NCBI GenBank assembly: GCA_946803715.1
Contig: CAMPET010000006.1
Span: forward strand, 667,390 to 731,389
Length of the DNA: 64,000 bases
Direction of reading: 5' to 3'
Origin: Beroe ovata
Lineage: Eukaryota > Ctenophora > Nuda > Beroida > Beroidae
Shown: piece by piece, positions 34,501 through 46,097 of the stretch
Layout of the letters: each line of letters starts with the position of its first letter
Numbering within the stretch: the stretch's first letter is position 1
The notes under the pieces: model-generated
What the model was told of the DNA's origin: nothing
Databases searched by the model: none
What the model saw: the letters and a program-made list of their open reading frames with translations, nothing else
Translations under genes and position numbers: made by a program

Positions 34501-37500
34501 CGGCACTGGCTATTGTATTATCAAACACACCATTTTGATAGTATCAGGAACATCAATCAGTATCGGAGAAGCCAGTCTCGAGATAACAGTTTCCATTATG
34601 ACTGATTCACTGTTGATAACCCACACATGTTCCGAACAATCAGCAGCAGTGACTATACCAGTAAACTCTTGTACAAATTCTGGGTTATCTGAAAATGCTG
34701 AAAATTGTTCTGTCAAGTGGAGACGTGCGAAGCGCGACGAATTCACTTGAACAGGGTTTGACGTTGGAATCCTATCAACTTAGGATCCAAATCGGATTGA
34801 GGAGGCAGAGAAAAACTTACGATTATGGTAATCGTACACGTCGCATTGATCCAAAGAGCTGCGGATGGTAGTGATGCCCAGCATCGATTTCAGGTTGTTA
34901 GTGAGATGTTTATTCACAACATCGCTTCTTGAGTCAGACAGAGACTTCAGAGCACTGCTGTTTGAAGACATCATAGAGCTAGGCGGAGTGCTGGGCACCA
35001 ACGTTTCAACACTTTCTGATCCTGTGATAAGGTGTGAAAGTAGGGACATGAAATTGGCAAAATTAGAAATCAGGTGCCATATTTTGAATCTCAAAACACC
35101 TAGTTCTATGGCGGCTTCGTAAGGTATAGGGTGTGTCAGCGGAGGCAGGTGAACTGTATCCAGAAGAGGGTAGTGAGGAATGTCCTCTTTTTTCCTCACT
35201 TCAACTGTCATCACATCCTCATCTATCCTCATATCAGTCCTCACTTTATCAAAACTGCATTCTGACAAACACGATACTTCGTCGTAGGAACTGTTCACTG
35301 TAAACTCCGTGCTGGCTTTCGATCCTAGTTCTGAGAACTCCGAGACACCCGTGTTATAATCCTGTGTCGAGGTGTCATCATCATGTGTAGTGGTGTCACC
35401 ATCATGAGTCGTGTCATCAGTCAGAGTGTCAGGTGATACTTGACCTCCATCGGCCAAGTGAGCTCGGATATCACTCAGCTCAACGGGTGATTTCACGCTC
35501 TCTCTATCTGTCACGATGCCTGTCAAATCTTCTGTTTTAGACAGTGTCTCATCGCAGGAAGGTGCACTTTCTACCAAACACGAGTTTAGTTCAACTTCCA
35601 CGTGTGGCATNTGCGTTCTAGGTACTCTAATTGATGCTCTGGATGCTGTTCTAGACATAGAAACACTGAAACTTCCAGTAAGATCACTCAGGAAAATGAC
35701 GGAGAGTTTTCTGAAAAGTGGAACAAATTTGCCGCCATTCGTGAGAAATGGAACAAACTTGCCACAAAATGGGCCAGAGATAGGGTTCGATTGAGTTTCT
35801 GATGGTTCTAACAGTTAGTAGAGGGATTGAATTTTCGGTTCGATGCTCTATTCGGGTCCATAGACCTCTGAAGTGCCGCCATTTACTTTGTGGCAATTTT
35901 GTTCCGTGTTCCAGCTATTTGTTCCACTTTTCGAGAAACTCGCTAACACTCTTCTGAATGGACTTTAATGGTTCTAGGTCCACTAGAACATCCAGAGCAT
36001 CAATTTGAGTACCTACAAGCATATAGAAATCGTTATTTGGGTGTCAAAAACGCGGACAGACGCATTCGGAAAAATGCAGCTTTGGTGGCTCTCTGGTGGC
36101 ACCCCAAAGGCCCATGAACCCAAAAGCTTCACTTAACCCATAAGTTCATAACAGGAACAAACTATTGGAGCTATCAGGGACCCGTTTGAACTCATATCCT
36201 GGCCACCAGAACATGTCCCCACTTTGTGGCAAGTTTGTTCCATTTCTCACGAATGGCGGCNCTTTTGTTGCGTTTATTTTGGCACACCCTGTATAACTTT
36301 ATCAAACACACCATTTTGATAGTATCAGGAACATCAATCAGTATCGGAGAAGCTAGTCTCGAGATAACAGCTTCCATTATGACTGACTCACTGTTGACAA
36401 CCCATACATGTTCCGAACAATCAGCAGCAGTGACTATACCAGTAAACTCTTGTACAAACTCTGGGTTATCTGAAAATGCTGAAAATTGTTCTGTCAAGTG
36501 GAGACGTGCGAAGCGCGACGAATTCACTTGATCAAGATTTGACGTTGGAATCCGATCAACTGAGGATCCAAATCGGATTGAGGAGGCAGAGAAACACTTA
36601 CGGTTATGGTAATCGTACACGTCGCATTGATCCAAAGAGCTGCAGATGGTAGTGATGCCCAACATCGATTTCAGGTTGTTAGTGAGATGTTTATTCACAA
36701 CATCGCTTCCTGAGTCAGATAGGGACTTCAGAGCACTGCTGTTTGAAGACATCATAGAGCTAGGCGGAGTGCTGGGCACTAACGTTTCAACACTTTCTGA
36801 TCCTGTGATAAGGTTGAACGTAAGGACATGAAATTGGCAAAATTAGAAATCAGGTGCCATAGTTTAATCTCAAAATACCTAGTTCTATGGCGGCTTCGTA
36901 AGGGATAGGGTGTGTCAGCGGAGGCAGGTGAACTGTATCCAGAAGAGGATAGTGAGGAATGTCCTCTTTTTTCCTCACTTCAACTGTCATCACATCCTCA
37001 TCTATCCTCATATCAGTCCTCACTTTATCAAAACTGCATTCTGACAAACACGATACTTCGTCGTAGGAACTGTTCACTGTAAACTCCGTGCTGGCTTTCG
37101 ATCCTAGTTCTGAGAACTCCGAGACACCCGTGTTATAATCCTGTGTCGAGGTGTCATCATCATGTGTAGTGGTGTCACCATCATGAGTCGTGTCATCAGT
37201 CAGAGTGTCAGGTGATACTTGACCTCCATCGGCCAAGTGAGCTCGGATATCACTCAGCTCAACGGGTGATTTCACGCTCTCTCTATCTGTCACGATGCCT
37301 GTCAAATCTTCTGTTTTAGACAGTGTCTCATCGCAGGAAGGTGCACTTTCTACCAAACACGAGTTTAGTTCAACTTCCACGTGTGGCATGTCTGATGTAA
37401 CTTCCTCTACTTGTAACTCCGTTATTTGTGCAGAACTTGTTACTTTCTCACTGCCGGCTTGACAGACAGTATCAGAGTAGGGCTTGTATTCTGTGATATC

Positions 37501-39084
37501 CTGTGAAGTGTATGACAGTTTGAAATGAATAAAGTTCCAGAATTAGAAAAATTAAAAACATGACCTTTTCGAAAACTTATTTCTTCCTGTGAGAAAGTAC
37601 AATCATCACACCTTCTTATGCTCCCTTCGTCTCCGAATCTCTATCTCTGTCATTATGTTGCTCTGAATCATATCTTTAGCAACGTCTATCTCTTCTCTAG
37701 TCCCTGATTGGGAATATATTGTTTGAATTAATCCCACACTATAAAATTCGCATCGGAGTTATTAAGTGAGATAAGATCATCAACGAGAGTACCCTTGAAG
37801 TAAGATGCATATTGCATACCCGTCTAACAAACCAAAACACACAGGATGATAAAGACCATTTCCGTTTTCATGCTTACACATGATTGAATGATAAAGATCA
37901 TAGAAACTCAGATCATGAGATATCCGCCAGTTTTAAATAAATCAGAGAGTTGGTATTCATAATGACGTAAAGTGAAATCAATGAGTTGAGTGTTCCTCTG
38001 TGAGGGTGCTCAGACATTTGACATAACTGACGCTCAATCTGACAAGCACACACTAATTCCTCGATGCTACATTCATTTTCATCATAATGCCAAGGCAGAA
38101 TATCAACACTTTTCACATGAAAGACATGGTGCAAATTCACTCACGTGATCCAATTAACCGAAACATAGGACTATAGAATATACAAGCTCTCATTAGGTCC
38201 AAAAGAAAGTTAATTTTGTGTGACAAATGAACAGGAAATAATTGGATTCATGACACCAGATGTCCCCAACTCTCCACTCACCTTCTATGTGACACAATCT
38301 GATGTCAACATTCCCATCAAACGGTTCTTTGCTGATCAGAATCCGCGTTCCGCTGAAGTCTCGTATGTTTTTCAGATTCTCACCTCCCTTCCCGATGATT
38401 TTTCCACAGAATTCGGAGCGTATCTCCATTGTCTCAGTGAGAATGGCAGGTTTCAACTGGCATGCTTCTCGTATTAGTTCCTGAGCAAGGTTTAAAATTC
38501 AAATAACTTTAGTATGGAGTGAAAACACGACAAAATAAAGAGCACTCAAAAAGAAACTCGATTGTCACTTACCATAGCTTCAGAGATGTCATCGTTACAG
38601 TCCCCCTTGATATTCACCAGTTGTTCGTCCTCTGTCACCACACCAACTGACTCTGATTGGTTGACAGCGATATCCGTGCTGTCTCCTGATTGGTGGATAT
38701 TGACATAGCCGTCCTCTGATTGGCTTGTTTCTATCACGTGCTCGGGGAACGTTATCCTGACGCCGCACCTGCTCTCGATATCCTTGATAACAGCTCCTCG
38801 CTTTCCAATGACAAATCTAAAACAATAACTACTGTTAATATCCATGTGAATTGTGAGTGAGTTGAAAATTAACACCATTTTCATGTCATTTACCTCACGT
38901 CAGCCTTATCAATCTTCATGCTCTTCACAATTTTCTCTTTTCTCCTCTTCACGTACTGCTTTTCGTCCATGCGGTCTTTGGCGCCTGACCGGCGCTTTGA
39001 GAAGCAGTACAGCGCCAGAGGGACAATGACCGCCACAGTTGTGGCTGCCACAGCAGACACAATGACAGTGGAGCAAATTTTCAT
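28550..39084 (-). CDS. TDRKH: TDRKH-like protein: membrane anchor, two KH domains, two Tudor-type regions
   Basis: TDRKH (insect PAPI) is an outer-mitochondrial KH-Tudor adaptor for PIWI proteins in piRNA 3'-end trimming; AKAP1 is the nearest alternative. Exons: 39084-38894, 38816-38573, 38480-38282, 37703-37612, 37500-36879, 36802-36602, 36559-36312, 33921-33744, 32417-32263, 31831-31706, 31553-31443, one missing exon, 30237-30173, 30009-29840, 29754-29646, 29541-29387, 29264-29127, 29007-28924, 28717-28550. An N-terminal hydrophobic anchor (VIVSAVAATTVAVIVPLAL) precedes KH1 (VIGKRGAVIKDIE, with a long Ser/Gln loop) and KH2 (IIGKGGENLKNIRDFSG). A long acidic Ser/Thr linker follows, then a Tudor-like block (VPVRSLYILPPEISELPA) and the TDRKH-type Tudor (VYVSAIHNAGHFYVQ, VPYQAIECFLA). 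Two KH domains favour TDRKH over AKAP1. Exons 5-7 also occur as a second, truncated copy at 34531-35610. Confidence 0.8.
30238..31442 (-). other. TDRKH-like intron region with a missing Tudor-core exon
   Basis: The exon ending at 31443 finishes in phase 0, but the next usable exon (30237-30173) needs two bases carried in. The WYRA / VDYGN part of the Tudor fold is also absent. No exon that fits is visible here, and an isolated N at 31104 marks a contig join, so the exon is probably lost there. Two plus-strand frames (30483-30809 and 31030-31308) have no recognisable homology. A TTTTCCTATTGG repeat lies at 30305-30360. Confidence 0.6.
31875..32022. repeat. GGGGAGG-AACACACGT minisatellite in TDRKH-like intron
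   Basis: Seven or so units of about 17-20 bp, GTGGGGAGGGAACACAC with alternation of CACATG and CACACG. Intronic between exons 32417-32263 and 31831-31706. Confidence 0.85.
34518..35610. repeat. Second copy of TDRKH-like exons 5-7, truncated at single N
   Basis: About 97% identical to 36299-37389. It contains exon 7 (bottom at 34531), exon 6 (34821-35021) and the 3' part of exon 5 (from 35100), then ends inside exon 5 at the N at 35611. It has an in-frame TAA in the short segment between exons 6 and 7 that the other copy lacks. Most likely the other allele. Confidence 0.85.
35612..36260. mobile_element. Orphan contig with inverted repeats, likely a DNA-transposon fragment
   Basis: Bounded by isolated Ns at 35611 and 36261. 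GTGGAACAAATTTGCC and CCGCCATTCGTGAGAAATGG near 35718-35758 recur inverted at 36220-36260, and further matching inverted stretches lie at 35620-35660 and 35960-36010. The flanking TGGCACACCCTGTATAA just right of the N (36282-36298) is typical of a transposon terminus. The other allele (34500-34520) has no such insertion. Confidence 0.6.
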
Positions 39085-39370
39085 CTTACAGGAGCTTCTC
39101 CATACGTGATCAAGGGGGGTCAGAGTGACAATAGCGAGGTCAGAGTGACATGTGACCTTACAAAAGGGCAGTGTGTTTCAGGCATTTGATAACAGAAAAA
39201 TCATATATTACCGAGTTGTTTATCGTCCTCAGTCAAGCAATAAATAAAGAAATGATTTAATCAAATGAGACGAAAGACTCAATGAAATGAACGCAATTCC
39301 ACTACCGTACATGTCAATTCTCACAAGATACATACGGAACAATAAAAACACACCCGGACCCCCGGATCCT

Positions 39371-40339
39371 CTATTCCTCATCTCCCTCGCTCTCTTCCTC
39401 ACTTTCCTCCTCGCCATCCTCACTATCCTCATCACCGTCGACCTCCTGCATCTCCTTCTCTCTCTGCTCCATCTCCTCCTTCAGCTTCTGATCCTCCCTG
39501 TCCGTTACCACTTTAGGCTCCAACTTAACCACAAACTTTCCTCCTGCCGCTTTGATAGAGGACTCTATAGCAGCCATGGCAGCTTTAACCACCTCCACCC
39601 CCTTTTCCTCGTCGAATAACGTGACGGATATGACGTATATGGGCGGCGCGATGAGGTTTATCTTGAGAGGTACCTCCTCTGTGGAGAGGGCTAGTCCAGC
39701 TCTGAGTGCATCTTTCACAGCGTCGATTCCCTCATATGCGTAGCACAACACCTCAACGTCTGCCCTTACTTTCACCGCCTGTGGAGTGAGTCTCCTCTTG
39801 ATGTTCTTGAGCAGGACTTCTTTCGTCTGCTCATCAATGTCCTCCAACTCATCTAGTACCTCTGGTTTTTGCGCCGCCTCCTTGAACATCTCGTGTGCGC
39901 CACCGCTTGCCGCGTACTTCTTGTCGAAGTACCACGCCGTCTTCCTGTACAGTTCCTCCAGTTGCTTATCGTCCTCGTAGTCGAGGAGCTCGCCCACATG
40001 CCGCAAGATCTGGTTCACTGTCTTTGCCTTGGAGTACTTTTCCTCGCACCGTCTGATATCCTCCTGGACTACCCGTCTCTTGGACAGATCAATATATCCC
40101 TTGTCCTGGTCCACTCGCAGAACTAGGACACATTCCGTCCTCCCAACTCTGACCAGCTTGTTGATGGATCGTATCCGTTTCCTGGAGAACTCAGACATGA
40201 GGATCATGCCCTTTTGTCCATCGTACTCGAGAAGCTTGACATATGCTCCCATCTCCGCTATCTGGACGACATTCACCATGACAACGTCGTCCACTTCCGG
40301 GTACTTCTGCTCGTAGAACCGACATGAAATCTGAGGCAT
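39371..40339 (-). CDS. EIF2S1: Translation initiation factor eIF2 subunit alpha
   Basis: Regulatory subunit of eIF2, which brings initiator Met-tRNA to the 40S ribosome. Phosphorylation of the serine known as Ser51 by GCN2, PERK, PKR or HRI shuts down general translation. The 322-aa frame starts [20 protein letters not shown]. An S1/OB fold (about 15-90) holds the target loop [15 protein letters not shown], with the phosphoacceptor at residue 52 counting Met. The helical domain and alpha-beta domain follow ([33 protein letters not shown]). The acidic tail is longer than in human (315 aa). Single coding exon; a tctcctag tract just before the start suggests a 5'UTR intron. Confidence 0.97.
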   Translation of the reverse strand: MPQISCRFYEQKYPEVDDVVMVNVVQIAEMGAYVKLLEYDGQKGMILMSEFSRKRIRSINKLVRVGRTECVLVLRVDQDKGYIDLSKRRVVQEDIRRCEEKYSKAKTVNQILRHVGELLDYEDDKQLEELYRKTAWYFDKKYAASGGAHEMFKEAAQKPEVLDELEDIDEQTKEVLLKNIKRRLTPQAVKVRADVEVLCYAYEGIDAVKDALRAGLALSTEEVPLKINLIAPPIYVISVTLFDEEKGVEVVKAAMAAIESSIKAAGGKFVVKLEPKVVTDREDQKLKEEMEQREKEMQEVDGDEDSEDGEEESEEESEGDEE

Positions 40340-40815
40340 GATGGAACCTAGGAGAGGGAAGAAGAGGTTGTTCAGATCACAAACAATAATTTCATATCTG
40401 ATTTATATCAGGGGCTTGTAACTATAGGAATTATTGCGATCATTGCAACAATAAAAGAATATAGAACCAGCTTATGACCTAAATTCAAGAAAGCAAGAGG
40501 TTGAGCTAAAAGTTTTATACATCTTCAATGTACATTAAAACCCACATTTTAATAGACACACTAGCCATGAATATTCAATATATTCATATTGAACGGACTT
40601 TCTTCATGCTTGCGTCATGAACATTTACTCCCAAATCAGTGTATTGAGGAGTAAACTATTTTCCCAGTTACTGAGGTCAAAACACAGACCGTACGGCTGG
40701 CGCTTGTGTATGTTTCCACCGAAAATCGTCACTACCACAGTTGGAAATAAAACCAGCCTATGATAAACACCGTAGTCAAATGACAAAGTCCTGGATATCT
40801 AAAAACACACAACAA

Positions 40816-43800
40816 TCAGTTCCTTAGTTCCTGCTCCATGAGTCGGCGGTATTCCTTGATACCACCCTCGAGAACGGTAACTTTGTGGTCCCTGCACCAC
40901 CACAACATGGTAGCCACACTCTCTATCAGTCGTTCATCGTGGGATACCATCACCACTCCCCCCTTGTATGCTTTCAGTGCTGTGAGGAGGACAAGGGTTA
41001 TCACATCAGGAATTAGCGGTGATCACGTGAGGATATTGAAAGCCTACAACGATGATTTTAAATATACATCATTGCACATATCACAGTAACTGGGAAGATT
41101 CCGATAAACATTCACCCACCATTCGCAAGAGCCTCTATTGTCTCCATATCCAGATGATTCGTAGGCTCGTCAAGTACGATGAAATTAGGTTCCTTTGCAC
41201 ATAGCACCGCGAAAGCTACTCTGCTTTTCTGCCCTATAGTCATAAATGGTGCCTTTATTAACTAACCTCAAAAACCAAAGTCTATGAGTTTATGATTATG
41301 AAATCGTCATCAAATTACACTGAACTATTCACACCGCCATATGTCAGAATGTTCTCACCTCCGCTAAGTGTACTGATCGGTCTCATCGCAATCTCCCCCG
41401 AGAGACCGAATCTCCCGATGAGTCTCCTGCTGTGCTCCGCATCTGTACCCGGGAACTGGGACATCATGAAACTGACCGGGGAATCGTCCATCGTGAGCTG
41501 GTCCACAAAGTGCTGACTGAAGTACCCAACTCGCAGGTGCCGGTGGTGGAAGGCGTAACCGTCAACTGGCTCCAGTTCCTTTATCAGGAGTTTGAGAAGA
41601 GTTGATTTTCCAGCACCATTCTCCCCGACCAGACATATCCTGGATTCCATGTCTGCTGATATGTCAATCCTGTTGAACATGGGGCAGTCTGCTGAATAGT
41701 GGAACGTTACCTCCTCCAGTTGTAGAATGGGAGGAGCCAGGTTGTTATCCACATCAGGGAATTTGAACACCACTTCCTTCTCTGGGACTACTTCCCTCAG
41801 CACAGGCATTCGCTCCAACATCTTTATCTTGCTCTGTACCAGGGCTGCCCGGTTAGCATTCACTCTGAACCGGTCTATGAACGCCTGGATGTGTGCTCTC
41901 TCCGCCTGCTGGGACTCATACTCGCTCTGCTGAGCTTTCAACTTCTCCGTCTTAGACTTGAGGAAGGTCCTGAAGTCGCCACGGTAAGTGTCTATCTTCT
42001 GGGAGTGCAGGTGGAATATCATGTTGGCTACGGCGTCCAGGAAACTGAAGTCGTGAGAGATGACCAGGAGGGTTGTGGGCCACGTTTGTAGATACTGTTC
42101 CAGCCTGGACATGGTCACATTTCAGTGGTTAGATAATAGGGAAAGTACAAGGTGTATGTACAAGATGTATTTACAAGTTGTATTTGGATGTATTAAATAT
42201 GTATCTAGATATATTGAATGTGATGTAGTGAAGTGTAAGTAGCCATTCACGTACCAGATAATAGCTTTTATATCCAACATGTTGGTAGGTTCGTCCAGTA
42301 GGAGCAGGTCCGGTTGTGTGAACAACGCCCGTGCTAGAGCCAGCCTCATCCTCCATCCACCACTGAACTCTTTGGTGGACATTCCCTGCATCTTCTTAGT
42401 GAATCCCAGACCTGTAATAAGGAGATGGAGTTTGGGCGGCGCCTCATTGCACACAGCGACTATCAGGGGGAAATAACAGTGATGATCATGTCTTTACCTG
42501 AGAGAATGGTTGCCGCTTTTGATTCAGAGCGGTCAGCTTCAATTTCCTCCAACTTTGCAAACACAGCTGAGAATCAATGTATTTATCTGCGGACGTCGAA
42601 GAAACATTCTTACCGAATCTGCACTATAGGTGCTGTACTGTCTAAGGGAGACAAGCTAACCGGCAAGTTCTTTAGAAGCTTTCTCGTTATGTTCATCAGT
42701 CGCTAAGGTAGCTTGTGCCATCTTCTCTCTAGCCCTGAGCTCGGCGAGCTCGGTGTAGCACTCCAACACACTGTCAATAGCCAGTGTGTCCGTTCCTGAT
42801 ATAAACCGTCACGGAGATCAAGGGGGATTTGGGGCGCATAGTTAGTTAGGTGACAATCTAACATGTACAAAATTTTTAAAGTGCATTAATGTGCATTTTC
42901 AAAGTGAAGGTAACTGTGAAGGTAAACTGCGACGGTTCAATTGGAAAACAACATCACAGCTCACAAAATACACGACAAAATACACGTACCCTCGACCTCT
43001 TGAGCAACATGCAACATTGACACGGCACTGGGTACCGCTAGTTCACGTTTAGCAATAGCGTTCATCAGCGTGGATTTGCCGTACCCATTTCGTCCTACTA
43101 GCCCATACCTGACAGAGAGTCATTAAAAATGAGTGCGGTCAAATTCCAATCCGTGAAACGAAAATGAGCAATGAATCATTGTTCATTATCCTTTCCCGGG
43201 TTGAAATTCAATTGCAATCAAATGCTCTTTTTCTAAAGAAAATTTAACCCGTCAGTAGCACGATACCTGTGGCCGTAGTTGATAGTGATACTGGTATCGG
43301 TGAGTAGCTTCTTTTCACCGTACATCAGATCGAAATTGTTAATGTGAATATCACTCTTGGCAGTGAGGTGCTGATCTCGCTTGTTCACTGCTTGTTGTAC
43401 CTGTCACACACACACATGACCGCATTGTCAAACAGGCACAAACCTTGGGTAGTGATGACTCATCATCAACCGAGATAGAATTTTGATATTACCGTTCCCG
43501 AGTCATTGATCACAGCCTTTGGGGCAGACTTCTTATTGGCTTCGTTCTGTAATTTCTTCTCGGCTTTCTCTCTTGACTTTGCCTCCGCTTTTTCCAGCTT
43601 CTGCTTGTTGACAACTGTCGTGCCATCACCTTTGCTTGCTTTCCAGATACTAGCACTCAGCACTGAAGGAAAAATATCAAAATACTAGCGTTTGATACCG
43701 AATCTTTTGATACTAATGACAAGTCAACCTCATAAGTTTTGATAGCTTTATTGACGTTAGTCCTTTCTCCAATTCCAGTGCATAGTAAGAAATCTCCTGC

Positions 43801-44217
43801 ACACGTGGTGTCGGGTTACTCACTATTCTCGTCTGCAATGGCCAAGTTTGCAATCTGAACCGGGGCCGTGAGAATGTGATCTGATCCGTTAGAGGTGGGT
43901 ACATGGAGTGAGGAGAAGAGGGTATCGCACAGCTTCATAACCTTTCCCTCCTTGACATTGGGACAACCGTTCATCAGGAAGGGTCCAATCATTTCATAGA
44001 GATCCTCCGACCTGGGAATTGCATCATGAGTTGAACAGCGATCAAAGATCACACAAATTATAGGGTTACACGTGCTGACTGCTCATTGCGAATCACACAC
44101 ACTTTACACGTACGATGTTAAATCTTCCACTGTAGTTTCGTCCCCTAGCATCCCAACTACATAATCCTTGATGCACGGATCGAGATCCGGGAGAGTGGTC
44201 TCTATCAAAGATTCCAT
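40816..44217 (-). CDS. ABCF3: ABC-F ATPase ABCF3, 11 coding exons
   Basis: Soluble twin-ATPase without membrane domains. Its yeast homologue Gcn20 works with Gcn1 on ribosomes to activate GCN2. Exons: 44217-44114, 44011-43824, 43662-43493, 43400-43267, 43108-42990, 42795-42661, 42566-42498, 42411-42255, 42104-41359, 41233-41120, 40979-40816, joining to 699 aa (human 709). The N-terminal region reads [20 protein letters not shown]1 has Walker A GRNGYGKS, signature [15 protein letters not shown], Walker [10 protein letters not shown] and switch VISHD. NBD2 has [32 protein letters not shown] and VMVSHDERL. The ABCF linker lies between them ([14 protein letters not shown]). All catalytic motifs are intact. 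The gene reads head-to-tail into EIF2S1 477 bp downstream. Confidence 0.97.
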
Positions 44218-44518
44218 GCCCACCTATAACAGGAGACAAGGGTTATCATAAGGGTATAACGTGTCTCAAATAACATACAGTTCATCACTACCTATTTGCT
44301 GCAGACTAAAACCTCTGGTACTAGGTTCAGTTTCCGATAAGATAAGACAAAACAAGCTAACCGGTAAATAGTGTAAATAATAAATTAAAACGAGATGTCC
44401 TACAGTATCATCTGAATAACAGACCTATATAAGTTCATGGTATGAATAGTGTCCTATAGACTTATAGAGGTTTCATTTGAGATGTGATATATGGAAGAGG
44501 GTCACAAAATCCTCTCAA

Positions 44519-45353
44519 TCACTCCTCCTTCACAACAACATCACTGCCCACAGGTTTCCTGCTGGCTCGGTACTTCAATCCAGATGGCAGGTCCCCGGCC
44601 CGGGGAACAGGCTTTGCTTCACACTTGATGGGAATCTCAATCTTGTGTCGGAGTGTCAGTTGTCCTTGGAGAGACACTGGTCCACTATCGGCCACAACAG
44701 TCCCACAACACTTCTTCTGTACCACCAACTCTGTTGTCTGAGAGTCGAGAGAGGATGGTTAGTATGGTTTTTTGGTTAATACATAATATGCGATTCATAA
44801 TATTCATCTTGACACAGAAATGTAAGGAGACTATAAAAAACTGACCTCGTTTAAGGAGATAACCTTGTTTTTCTTGAGCCGGAGCTTCTTGCCATTCAGC
44901 TCTTTCGGATCAATCTGAAATGTTTCATCATCATGTACATTGTACAATGTACATAATACATATGCCATTTGCATTGTGGGAATCATTACGGATATTGCTG
45001 TTCACCAGTTTTCTAAATGGTGATTATCATTACCCCTGGCGGTATCTGTATGAGCCACAGATCACAGCCGTCAACATTGCCTGATTTCACTATCGGAGCA
45101 AACTGTGGGGGTGGCACATACCTGAGATAGGTTGATATCATTGAGACCCGTGGGCATGGAACATTACTACACTTGCGTATCAAGAATAATGGAAAAGTTA
45201 ACTTACTTTCGTGATACTTTTTCTTTCTTAACCTGATAATTCCCAATGATGAATCAGTCGGAATATATTTGTGAATTTTCACCTACAGAATATATGCACT
45301 ACATTGCAAGATGTAATTGCAAGCACAAACATTGAAAAGAACATTACCTTCAT
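44519..45353 (-). CDS. POLR1G: POLR1G-like RNA polymerase I subunit (PAF49/RPA34 dimerisation domain), 5 coding exons
   Basis: Exons: 45353-45348 (ATG AAG only), 45282-45233, 45121-45034, 44914-44846, 44737-44519, joining in frame to 143 aa. The core YVPPPQFAPIVKSGN, GCDLWLIQIPPGI and DPKELNGKKLRLKKN resembles the RPA34/PAF49 beta-barrel (elements such as ELWLIQAP and FNGR-PL in vertebrate POLR1G), which pairs with POLR1E on Pol I. The long Lys-rich tail of vertebrate POLR1G is missing; only a short KEE end remains. The family call rests on a short motif and is moderate. The first coding exon lies directly behind the stop of the 76-aa gene, in the same exon. Confidence 0.55.
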
Positions 45354-45359
45354 GATAGC

Positions 45360-45590
45360 TCAGAGAGTTTTGTTCTCTCCGAATTGAGGTGATGCCAAAT
45401 GTCTTTCAATTATCTTTTGTCTAACAACTTCCTTTCTCTTCCGATTATAGTAGATTTTCATGTACACCACTGAGCTAACAGAGCCAGCGAAACAAAATCC
45501 CCAAAATGTAAGCAGTCCTTTCCCAGAGTTGGCAAAGTTCCAGAGTCGAACTGGTATTGACGGCTTGTTTACTGATACCTTCCCATCCAT
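45360..45590 (-). CDS. 76-aa single-pass membrane protein, shares an exon with the POLR1G-like start
   Basis: Not recognised. The sequence has a short N-terminus, one hydrophobic helix (about residues 25-45, GLLTFWGFCFAGSVSSVVYM) and a strongly basic tail (KIYYNRKRKEVVRQKIIERH). This is the shape of small mitochondrial inner-membrane or ER assembly factors, but no family can be named. Its TGA (45362-45360) is followed six bases later, in the same frame, by the ATG of the POLR1G-like CDS, and the next splice donor is behind that ATG. A transcript spliced there would carry both frames. Confidence 0.6.
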   Translation of the reverse strand: MDGKVSVNKPSIPVRLWNFANSGKGLLTFWGFCFAGSVSSVVYMKIYYNRKRKEVVRQKIIERHLASPQFGENKTL

Positions 45591-46097
45591 GGCAACATAG
45601 TATCTGAATGCAATTTACAACCAGCTTGAGAGAAAACGATGTTTTCATTTGATAATCGTTCAGCAAGAATCATTCATTTATAATTATATGACGTTGCCTC
45701 TGAGAACAAATTATGAAATTTCTTGGCCACATTCACAGCACGAAACAAAACATCAAAACCCGGAATAAAATAGATATACAGATAACAAACATACTTCACT
45801 ACAGTAGAACAGATAAATCTATAACCAAAACTTTCAAATATTTCATACAGATATTCTCAACTCGCGAATAAAACATTATTAAAACTGATTCTTGTGCAAC
45901 CTTGCTGTCAGGGAGCAAGCATTAAACCCAGTAAAATCTGAAACTTTATAGAAGGTGTCACAAAACTGAAGTTCTATAGTTTATCCCTCTGTATTGTGGT
46001 TACAACTGTTGCAGAAATAAAATTAACAAATAGTTAAAATGAAAAATTTCCAATTTATGAATTCAAGTATGAATTCCAAAATGCACACTTCATCAGT

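Noticed and set aside
36850-37389. Independent 179-aa gene
   Set aside because: It is exon 5 of the TDRKH-like gene; the upstream acceptor at 37501 and phases with exons 4 and 6 fit.
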